Shown here: piece by piece, positions 62,601-64,000 of the stretch | Numbering within the stretch: position 1 is the first letter of the stretch | Layout of the letters: every line of letters starts with the position of its first letter | Source of the DNA: Otis tarda | Taxonomy: Eukaryota > Chordata > Aves > Otidiformes > Otididae | Direction of reading: 5' to 3' | DNA: 64,000 nucleotides | Assembly (NCBI GenBank): GCA_026413225.1 | Contig: CM048552.1 | Span: forward strand, 191,986,053-192,050,052 | Notes under the pieces: generated by a model | Told to the model about the DNA's origin: nothing | The model's database searches: none | What the model saw: only the letters and a program-made list of their open reading frames with translations | Translations under genes and position numbers: made by a program

Positions 62601-63944
62601 AGATTTTTATCATCAAAACAATGTTTTTCTTGCACATGGAAAGCAGCTACTAGATGAATAAATTGTGAAAAGTGGACACGATTGGGCTTGTAAGAGATGC
62701 ATTAGAGATATTTGACAAAATTGAAAGTTAGCACACTTCCCAGGAAAAATAAGCCATATGGGAAAAAAAGAAAGGGAAAAAAAAAAAAAAAAAAAGGAGG
62801 GGAGGGAAAAAAGTCACAGCTTCATTCAGAAAACTTCCAGAATCTACAAGTAAAAAGTGAATTCTATACAACTAACTGAAGATATTACGTCTTTCAAATT
62901 AGTACTGCTGCATATGAAAACTAGAATTCAGAAGTTATTTGTTGCCTGAAATAACAAGTACTGAAAAGAAGCCATTACACATTATTGTTCAGCCTGTACT
63001 AAAAACTACTAGAACAGTAACTTTTTATTTTTAATATATTATTCTTTATTTTAGTTTGTTACAGTTGTAATATCTTTAGGCAGGTGATACAAGAAATGTA
63101 GGGGATTCAAACATCAGTTTCTGCAGTATTTGAAGGCTTTGAGGATTTTTAAGCTGTTCTTTGATATACAAAGCTTTTTCCAGTCTCCTACATGAGAAAA
63201 AAAAAATCTATATTCAATTTTCAAGTGACTGAGTACTACAAAATGAAAAACAAAGTAAAACTAACTAAATTCAGTCAAACTGTGAACATTACATTACATT
63301 TAGTCAAATTCATGCTCATATACACATTTTAAGCTGGAGAAGGCACATAACATAACAAGTAAAATGCATTCTAATGGAGGAAAGACAAACAAGTAGTTCC
63401 TTCCCACTCTTAAGTCATCCTGGTTGCTAAAACGAGAAGGATATTAATTGTGAAGTTGTCAGATAAGATTCTAAGGATAGCCAATCTATCCTAGATCCTA
63501 GCCAATCTATCTATGCTATCTCTTTTCAGACATAAAAGGACTGACATGCACTCAAGCTTCTTGTCAGATCTTTGATAGTACTTTTTTTTTTTCTTTTCCC
63601 CCTGTTTGTGGTCAACAGGTACCACACTTTGTTAAAAAACACCTTATTAGTTGTGGGTTTTTTTTTTCCCCCAAAATCTCACTTGAAAAATAGATACTAT
63701 TGCTACATTCTATTTTCTCTGTTTGTAAACTACTTTTGTCCACTGGCTTAGGCTACTCATAACAATTTAGAACCAATATTCAATAATAATATCAAAAATT
63801 ATTTTGCAAGAAGTTAAAAATAGCACTTACTTTACAGCATTTGAATCCAGTGTTGCGTAAAGGTAATATAAACATTTCATTCGTTCGTTTGTTTCCAAGT
63901 TGTGAGGGACCATGTACTGAGCAAAGATGCGTTCAACAAGTAAT
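5801..63944 (-). CDS. PDS5B: PDS5B (APRIN) cohesin regulator, C-terminal two-thirds, 23 exons
   Basis: This is the overall span of the coding exons; each exon is listed separately. PDS5 proteins are nuclear HEAT-repeat proteins that bind the cohesin ring and, with WAPL, sororin and the ESCO acetyltransferases, control cohesin release and cohesion. Joining the 23 exons keeps one open frame of 996 codons plus TGA. Human-like landmarks occur in order: [74 protein letters not shown], then AT-hook blocks and the end [13 protein letters not shown]-hooks and the VRAGRSKQ tail mark the B paralogue, not PDS5A. The frame is open at the window edge: the first exon here starts with the last base of a codon, so about 451 residues lie beyond 64000. 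Residue numbers given for the exons assume the human length. Recognition is from knowledge of the human protein; the splice sites are read directly. Confidence 0.97.
5837..6659 (-). other. Last PDS5B intron
   Basis: An 823-bp AT-rich intron. No repeats or coding frames are recognised. Confidence 0.85.
6660..6801 (-). CDS. PDS5B: PDS5B exon, acidic tail, about residues 1389-1436
   Basis: The 142-bp exon encodes [40 protein letters not shown] and EEVSTIN. Acceptor AG is at 6802-6803 and donor GTAAGAGA runs down from 6659. Confidence 0.96.
6802..9844 (-). other. PDS5B intron, simple repeats only
   Basis: A 3.0-kb intron. It has an A-run at about 7493-7516 and (GAAA)n at 8927-8972. No mobile element or coding sequence is recognised. 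Confidence 0.8.
8927..8972. repeat. (GAAA)n microsatellite
   Basis: About nine GAAA units followed by AAAAG-type units; a purine-only strand. Confidence 0.95.
9845..9946 (-). CDS. PDS5B: PDS5B exon with second AT-hook, about residues 1355-1389
   Basis: The 102-bp exon encodes [18 protein letters not shown], then [15 protein letters not shown], an AT-hook. Acceptor CAG is at 9947-9949 and donor GTAAGTGG runs down from 9844. It is separated from the previous exon by an intron of only 92 bp. Confidence 0.96.
10039..10481 (-). CDS. PDS5B: PDS5B large tail exon with AT-hook, about residues 1208-1355
   Basis: The 443-bp exon, the longest here, encodes the charged DNA-binding tail: EKPRGRKK, then [38 protein letters not shown] with an AT-hook core RGRP, and a run of four Ala and eight Glu before RQTENIEQK. 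It finishes TAKRTQQ plus a split Arg. Acceptor CAG is at 10482-10484 and donor GTGAGTCC runs down from 10038. This tail is the least conserved part of the protein and differs from human at many positions. Confidence 0.96.
10482..14386 (-). other. PDS5B intron with a CR1 copy
   Basis: A 3.9-kb intron. It contains the minus-strand CR1 at 11090-11926 and a perfect hairpin-forming inverted repeat at 12157-12181. The remainder is AT-rich with no gene. Confidence 0.85.
11090..11926 (-). mobile_element. CR1 LINE, 5'-truncated
   Basis: On the minus strand the copy starts in late RT text (GATGCCATCCAGAAAGATTT), passes [20 protein letters not shown] and [20 protein letters not shown], and ends at a CR1 3' terminus (plus strand AGAATCAAAGAATGGTTTGG at 11090). 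Stops and shifts split the frame. An A-rich stretch adjoins its 3' end at about 11020-11085. Confidence 0.93.
14387..14492 (-). CDS. PDS5B: PDS5B exon, about residues 1172-1207
   Basis: The 106-bp exon encodes [20 protein letters not shown] and [15 protein letters not shown], an acidic and Ser/Thr-rich tail segment. Acceptor AG is at 14493-14494 and donor GTGAGC runs down from 14386. It leaves in phase 0. Confidence 0.95.
14547..14588. repeat. (TA)n(CA)n microsatellite
   Basis: About fourteen TA units run directly into about seven CA units. On the PDS5B transcript strand this is (TG)n(TA)n lying 55-95 bases upstream of the next exon. Confidence 0.95.
15704..15788. repeat. Self-complementary CA/TG/TA cluster
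   Basis: Arm TATATGTATACACAC (15704-15718) is followed by (CA)n. The near-complementary GTGTGTATATACATATA (15737-15753) comes next, then a G-rich spacer and GTGGTGTGTATATATATA near 15771-15788, which can also pair with the first arm. Alternating purine-pyrimidine DNA of this kind can form cruciform or Z-type structures. Confidence 0.85.
16081..16226 (-). CDS. PDS5B: PDS5B exon, about residues 1124-1172
   Basis: The 146-bp exon encodes [40 protein letters not shown] and SSPGRIKG, the start of the disordered Ser-rich tail. Acceptor CAG is at 16227-16229. The donor is AG|GTTGGTAGAC, running down from 16080: a GT donor but a poor match to GTRAGT. The next exon fits in phase (AG + A = Arg), which supports the boundary. 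Confidence 0.95.
17556..17709 (+). mobile_element. Small CR1 LINE fragment with internal deletion
   Basis: The text TGGAGCTACTGGAGAGAGTC and CAGCAAAGGGCCACTAAGAT is the CR1 C-terminal ORF2 block. It jumps near 17635 to the extreme 3' end GGACTAGATGACCTCCAGAC and finishes ATTCTGTGATTCTTC. Confidence 0.88.
18573..19713 (+). repeat. LTR portion of the ERV-derived unit
   Basis: About 1.14 kb, GC-rich in its 5' two-thirds, with quasi-repeated GCAGCCC(A/G)TG and GGAGCAG phrases typical of avian ERV LTRs. A TATA-like TATTTAAG lies near 18747 and a poly(A) signal AATAAA at 19525-19530. The right limit is set at ...CTACGACA just before the primer site, an inference because LTRs normally end in CA within a few bases of it. 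Confidence 0.75.
19721..19738 (+). other. tRNA-Lys-type retroviral primer binding site
   Basis: TGGCGCCCAACGTGGGGC matches the complement of the 3' end of the tRNA-Lys(1,2) type used by several betaretrovirus-like elements. It lies 7 bases beyond the presumed LTR end. An exact 18-base match by chance is very unlikely. Confidence 0.85.
19739..20007 (+). other. Leader remnant downstream of the primer site
   Basis: About 270 bases of untranslated-leader-like sequence. An ATG-GGC at 19782 opens only 13 codons before a stop; it resembles the Met-Gly start of a gag but is too short to assert. The leader stops abruptly at the inverted LTR tip. Confidence 0.55.
20229..20291 (-). CDS. PDS5B: PDS5B exon, about residues 1103-1123
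   Basis: The 63-bp exon encodes [20 protein letters not shown] followed by K. Acceptor CAG is at 20292-20294 and donor GTATGTAT runs down from 20228. Both ends are in phase 0, so skipping would keep the frame. Confidence 0.96.
20601..20720 (-). CDS. PDS5B: PDS5B exon, about residues 1063-1102
   Basis: The 120-bp exon encodes [20 protein letters not shown] and [20 protein letters not shown]. Acceptor CAG is at 20721-20723 and donor GTATACC runs down from 20600. Both ends are in phase 0. It marks the end of the folded HEAT region. Confidence 0.97.
20721..22104 (-). other. PDS5B intron with a CR1 copy
   Basis: A 1.4-kb intron of which about 550 bases are the plus-strand CR1 at 21158-21708. The rest is AT-rich. 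Confidence 0.85.
21158..21708 (+). mobile_element. CR1 LINE 3' fragment
   Basis: The fragment begins GCCAGCAGGTCAAGGGAGGT, the CR1 C-terminal ORF2 block, and runs through GGACTAGATGACCTTTGAAG to ACTATTCTATGTATC. Translation by segments gives the [17 protein letters not shown] and [13 protein letters not shown] text, with frame breaks. It is about 550 bases and 5'-truncated. Confidence 0.92.
22105..22237 (-). CDS. PDS5B: PDS5B exon, about residues 1018-1062
   Basis: The 133-bp exon encodes [40 protein letters not shown] and KMNE. Acceptor AG is at 22238-22239 and donor GTAGGTGATA runs down from 22104. Confidence 0.96.
22238..22622 (-). other. Short PDS5B intron
   Basis: A 385-bp AT-rich intron with an (AAAAT)n-like run at about 22374-22405. 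Nothing else is seen. Confidence 0.85.
22623..22737 (-). CDS. PDS5B: PDS5B exon, about residues 980-1018
   Basis: The 115-bp exon encodes [20 protein letters not shown] and [17 protein letters not shown]. Acceptor CAG is at 22738-22740 and donor GTAAGG runs down from 22622. It has split Glu codons at both ends. Confidence 0.96.
23216..23530 (+). pseudogene. CR1 ORF1 esterase domain, C-terminal part
   Basis: The open stretch of 104 codons carries the C-terminal block of the SGNH/GDSL-type esterase found in CR1 ORF1, including [13 protein letters not shown], where Asp79 and His82 are the likely members of the catalytic triad. The nucleophile Ser block is missing because the element is truncated upstream, so the first Met is not the real start. 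The esterase role in CR1 mobilisation is known only in outline. It ends at a natural stop, RRALN, before ORF2. Confidence 0.85.
23720..26469 (+). pseudogene. CR1 ORF2: endonuclease plus reverse transcriptase, frameshifted
   Basis: ORF2 begins near [18 protein letters not shown] and shows apurinic-type endonuclease marks: ITETWWD, then [11 protein letters not shown] (residues 34-44 of the longest open piece, 24011-26002) and CSDHD (residues 102-106). The RT follows with [50 protein letters not shown] and the catalytic FADD at 25667-25678 (residues 553-556). The C-terminal block [20 protein letters not shown] ends ALSNLI at 26469. Frameshifts near 23820 and 24050 break the endonuclease; one near 25998, where a G appears lost from the usual SRSREV coding run, detaches the C-terminus. 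CKVFD replaces the more usual CKAFD. Not functional as it stands. Confidence 0.92.
27305..27385 (-). mobile_element. CR1 LINE 3' tip
   Basis: The plus strand reads AGAATCATAGAATAGTTTGG, then GTTGGAAGGGACCTGTAAAG and CATCTATTCCAACTCCCCTG, the complement of a CR1 3' terminus. Only about 80 bases are present, a severely 5'-truncated insertion. Confidence 0.9.
30592..30796 (-). CDS. PDS5B: PDS5B exon, about residues 912-980
   Basis: The 205-bp exon encodes [60 protein letters not shown] and LKQHAAVS. Acceptor AG is at 30797-30798 after a long T tract; donor GTAAGACA runs down from 30591. This helical-repeat segment is one of the most conserved in PDS5. Confidence 0.97.
30797..35874 (-). other. 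PDS5B intron with a CR1 copy
   Basis: Intron of 5.1 kb containing the plus-strand CR1 at about 32838-34100 and A-rich runs at 30800-30832 and 34279-34308. No other recognised content. Confidence 0.85.
32838..34100 (+). mobile_element. CR1 LINE, 5'-truncated, reverse transcriptase to 3' end
   Basis: The copy opens within the RT domain (CAGATTCTCCTGGAAAC) and runs to AGCTATTCTATGAATC. Recognisable steps include [20 protein letters not shown] near 33160-33220 and the CR1 C-terminal block. Many stops, frameshifts and small deletions make it inactive. It is more diverged than the copy at 23215. Confidence 0.9.
35875..35998 (-). CDS. PDS5B: PDS5B exon, about residues 870-911
   Basis: The 124-bp exon encodes [40 protein letters not shown] and N. 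Acceptor CAG is at 35999-36001 and donor GTAAGG runs down from 35874. It begins with the last base of a Ser codon. Confidence 0.97.
39391..40502 (-). mobile_element. Older CR1, 3' half of the split host element
   Basis: On the minus strand, from 40502 downwards, conceptual translation gives [27 protein letters not shown], then [10 protein letters not shown] and [18 protein letters not shown], which is CR1 ORF2 linker and early reverse transcriptase. At about 39885-39893 it jumps directly to the CR1 3' UTR, so the RT core is deleted. The frame is broken by stops and shifts. The 5' continuation is at 41182-41835, displaced by a younger CR1. Confidence 0.85.
40503..41181 (-). mobile_element. Younger CR1 3' fragment nested in the older CR1
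   Basis: The minus strand runs from [20 protein letters not shown] through [20 protein letters not shown] and [20 protein letters not shown] to the CR1 3' end at 40503 (plus strand CATAGAACCATAGAGTAG). It is 5'-truncated, as is usual for CR1, and has small frame breaks. Removing it joins the older element's text without a gap. Confidence 0.9.
41182..41835 (-). mobile_element. Older CR1, 5' part with endonuclease domain remnant
   Basis: Minus-strand translation gives [14 protein letters not shown], then [48 protein letters not shown] and [12 protein letters not shown] text, the order seen in the CR1 ORF2 endonuclease and linker. Frames are interrupted by stops. It continues at 40502 after the younger insertion. 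Confidence 0.85.
43046..43182 (-). CDS. PDS5B: PDS5B exon, about residues 825-870
   Basis: The 137-bp exon encodes [40 protein letters not shown] and EQGKI. Acceptor CAG is at 43183-43185 and donor GTATG runs down from 43045. It ends with two bases of a Ser codon. Confidence 0.97.
44599..44672. repeat. (TAA)n microsatellite, about 24 uninterrupted units
   Basis: A pure run of TAA/ATA triplets with no interruption over about 74 bases, preceded by imperfect AAT text. Its purity and length predict length polymorphism. It lies inside a PDS5B intron. Confidence 0.97.
45212..45465 (-). mobile_element. Old CR1 LINE 3' fragment
   Basis: The plus strand reads TTCCAGTTGGAAGGAATGTC and later TTCCTTATATCCAGTCTGAA, both complements of CR1 3'-terminal text. 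The copy is diverged and short. Confidence 0.8.
45531..45595 (-). mobile_element. LTR 5'-end fragment of an avian endogenous retrovirus
   Basis: Read on the minus strand from 45595 the sequence begins TGTCATGGTTTAACCTCAGC, then TGGCAGCTAAGCACCACACA, the characteristic start of avian ERVL-type LTRs. Only about 65 bases are recognisable; no second end, primer site or coding region is attached. Confidence 0.75.
47346..47369. repeat. (AAAT)n microsatellite
   Basis: About five to six AAAT/TAAA units inside A-rich DNA, with long A runs just upstream near 47280-47310. Confidence 0.85.
47938..48006 (-). CDS. PDS5B: PDS5B exon, about residues 802-824
   Basis: The 69-bp exon encodes [20 protein letters not shown] followed by LVK. 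Acceptor AG is at 48007-48008 and donor GTAAGTAGC runs down from 47937. Both ends are in phase 0. Because it is a multiple of three, skipping it would keep the frame. Confidence 0.96.
48007..48780 (-). other. PDS5B intron, no gene
   Basis: A 774-bp intron. It holds a short perfect inverted repeat, GGAACCTC-AAGA-GAGGTTCC, at 48288-48307. Nothing else stands out. Confidence 0.8.
48781..48939 (-). CDS. PDS5B: PDS5B exon, about residues 749-801
   Basis: The 159-bp exon encodes [40 protein letters not shown] and [13 protein letters not shown]. Acceptor AG is at 48940-48941 and donor GTAAGTATT runs down from 48780. Both ends are in phase 0. Confidence 0.96.
48940..49748 (-). other. PDS5B intron, no gene
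   Basis: An 809-bp AT-rich intron. No repeat or coding signal is recognised. Confidence 0.8.
49749..49872 (-). CDS. PDS5B: PDS5B exon, about residues 707-748
   Basis: The 124-bp exon encodes [40 protein letters not shown] and E. Acceptor AG is at 49873-49874 after a homopolymer T tract; donor GTAAAATT runs down from 49748. Phases match both neighbours. Confidence 0.96.
49873..50493 (-). other. PDS5B intron, no gene
   Basis: A 621-bp AT-rich intron. On the transcript strand it ends with a long uninterrupted T run just before the AAAG acceptor at 49873-49876. Nothing else is recognised. Confidence 0.85.
50494..50654 (-). CDS. PDS5B: PDS5B exon, about residues 654-707
   Basis: The 161-bp exon encodes [40 protein letters not shown] and [13 protein letters not shown], a HEAT-repeat helix pair. 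Acceptor CAG is at 50655-50657 and donor GTAAGTT runs down from 50493. Confidence 0.96.
50655..52559 (-). other. PDS5B GC-AG intron
   Basis: This 1.9-kb intron has a GC donor and a CAG acceptor. On the same strand as PDS5B it contains an open stretch of about 100 codons at 51271-51570 that lacks an ATG and has no recognised relative. The remainder is AT-rich and shows no repeat family. Confidence 0.85.
52560..52665 (-). CDS. PDS5B: PDS5B exon with GC splice donor, about residues 618-653
   Basis: The 106-bp exon encodes [20 protein letters not shown] and [15 protein letters not shown]. Acceptor CAG is at 52666-52668. The donor reads CTTAAG|GCAAGTA, so the intron begins with GC at 52559-52558 rather than GT. 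The join is fixed on both sides: the protein must end in LELLK, and the next exon begins VLSFTHP. AAG|GCAAGT is the usual strong context for the GC class of U2 introns. If not spliced here, the frame would continue as [10 protein letters not shown], which is not PDS5 sequence. Confidence 0.95.
52666..54453 (-). other. PDS5B intron, no gene
   Basis: AT-rich intron of 1.8 kb containing an A20-class run near 53121-53140, C/A-rich text near 53331-53400 and a C-rich run at about 54003-54018. Nothing coding is seen. Confidence 0.8.
54454..54569 (-). CDS. PDS5B: PDS5B exon, about residues 580-618
   Basis: The 116-bp exon encodes [20 protein letters not shown] and [18 protein letters not shown]. Acceptor CAG is at 54570-54572 and donor GTA runs down from 54453. 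The intron separating it from the previous exon is only 76 bp. Confidence 0.96.
54646..54785 (-). CDS. PDS5B: PDS5B exon, about residues 533-579
   Basis: The 140-bp exon encodes [20 protein letters not shown], then [19 protein letters not shown] and KQAEGCV. Acceptor AG is at 54786-54787 and donor GTAAG runs down from 54645. The cysteine-rich [12 protein letters not shown] block is characteristic of PDS5. Confidence 0.96.
54786..56312 (-). other. PDS5B intron, no gene
   Basis: AT-rich intron of 1.5 kb with several A or T homopolymers (about 54912-54945, 55559-55573, 55656-55700, 55822-55836). No repeat family or coding frame is recognised. Confidence 0.8.
56313..56361 (-). CDS. PDS5B: PDS5B exon, about residues 517-533
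   Basis: The small 49-bp exon encodes [16 protein letters not shown]. Acceptor CAG is at 56362-56364 and donor GTAAGTC runs down from 56312. It enters in phase 0 and ends with the first base of the next Arg codon. Confidence 0.94.
59441..59712 (-). mobile_element. Old CR1 LINE 3' fragment
   Basis: On the plus strand the sequence opens with AATCACAGAATAATGCAGGT and TGGAAGTGACAAC, the complement of a CR1 3' end. It continues with diverged CR1 3' text through TTCCTTGTGGCAACTTCTGT. It is strongly diverged and has no open frame. Confidence 0.8.
60130..60660 (+). mobile_element. Degraded LTR-like fragment (avian ERV type)
   Basis: This stretch is richer in G and C than its surroundings. It carries wording typical of avian ERV LTRs: GGACTGTGG, CCCACGCTGGAGCAG and a late AATAAAAAGTTAA-type poly(A) context at about 60590. 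The LTR at 18573 carries related phrases (GGAGCAG, GGGACCCCACG). A 129-codon open frame at 60158-60547 shows no known domain and looks incidental. The ends are not defined. The assignment rests on recalled family style, so it is tentative. Confidence 0.45.
62167..62248 (-). CDS. PDS5B: PDS5B exon, about residues 489-516
   Basis: The 82-bp exon encodes [20 protein letters not shown] and DLIKQPK. Acceptor AG is at 62249-62250 and donor GTGAGT runs down from 62166. It enters in phase 2 and leaves in phase 0, matching both neighbours. Confidence 0.95.
62249..63830 (-). other. PDS5B intron, no gene
   Basis: AT-rich intron of 1.58 kb. It holds a purine run of A with scattered G at about 62761-62810 and T-rich runs near 63581-63600 and 63659-63672. 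I see no coding or repeat homology. Confidence 0.8.
63831..63944 (-). CDS. PDS5B: PDS5B exon, about residues 452-489
   Basis: The 114-bp exon encodes [20 protein letters not shown] and [14 protein letters not shown], a helical HEAT-type segment close to the human protein. The acceptor is tttcag at 63945-63950 and the donor GTAAGTGC runs down from 63830. It starts with one base of a split Arg codon and ends with two bases of a Lys codon. Confidence 0.95.
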
Positions 63945-64000
63945 CTGAAATACAGGGTTTAGAAACTTATAAAGCAAGAAAGTGGTCTTGAATTGCTAAA

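Noticed and set aside
1..64000. tRNA genes, rRNA, CRISPR arrays, bacterial-type operons
   Set aside because: None seen by reading. The repeats are LINE, LTR and microsatellite types of a vertebrate genome.

Overview
The window is a stretch of a vertebrate nuclear genome, almost certainly a bird. Most of it is the 3' two-thirds of one large gene on the minus strand, PDS5B (APRIN), a cohesin regulator. The avian assignment rests on the repeats: many CR1 LINE pieces of avian type with 3' ends like ATTCTATGATTCTATGA, LTR ends of avian style (TGTCGTGG/TGTCATGG...), and no Alu, B1 or L1. I cannot name the species.

Layout. From 63944 down to 5801 there are 23 consecutive coding exons. Their lengths and phases join without a break into 996 full codons plus a stop. 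If the protein has the human length (1447 residues) this is residues 452-1447: the later HEAT-repeat body, then a basic/acidic disordered tail with AT-hook motifs ([18 protein letters not shown]). The first part of the gene lies beyond 64000. Positions 1-5800 hold the stop-proximal 3' UTR and downstream AT-rich DNA with no second gene visible. Twenty-one introns begin with GT. One, after the exon ending at 52560, begins with GC (AAG|GCAAGTA).

Repeats. CR1 copies on the plus strand (antisense to PDS5B) lie near 17.6, 21.2, 23.2-26.6 and 32.8-34.1 kb. Minus-strand copies lie near 11.1-11.9, 27.3, 39.4-41.8, 45.2 and 59.4 kb. The 23.2-26.6 kb copy is the best preserved, with an ORF1 esterase tail, endonuclease, reverse transcriptase and 3' end, broken by three frameshifts. 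The 39.4-41.8 kb block is one CR1 inserted inside another. At 18573-20037 is an endogenous-retrovirus-derived unit flanked by a 5-bp duplication: one LTR, a tRNA-Lys-type primer binding site, a short leader, and then an inverted copy of the LTR tip instead of a second LTR. Shorter LTR-like remnants lie at 45.5 and 60.1-60.6 kb. Microsatellites include a pure (TAA)n of about 74 bp and (TA)n/(CA)n tracts close to splice sites.

I saw no tRNA, rRNA, CRISPR array or second protein-coding gene. The points most worth a second look are the inverted-end LTR unit, the GC-AG intron, the nested CR1 pair and the well-preserved CR1.
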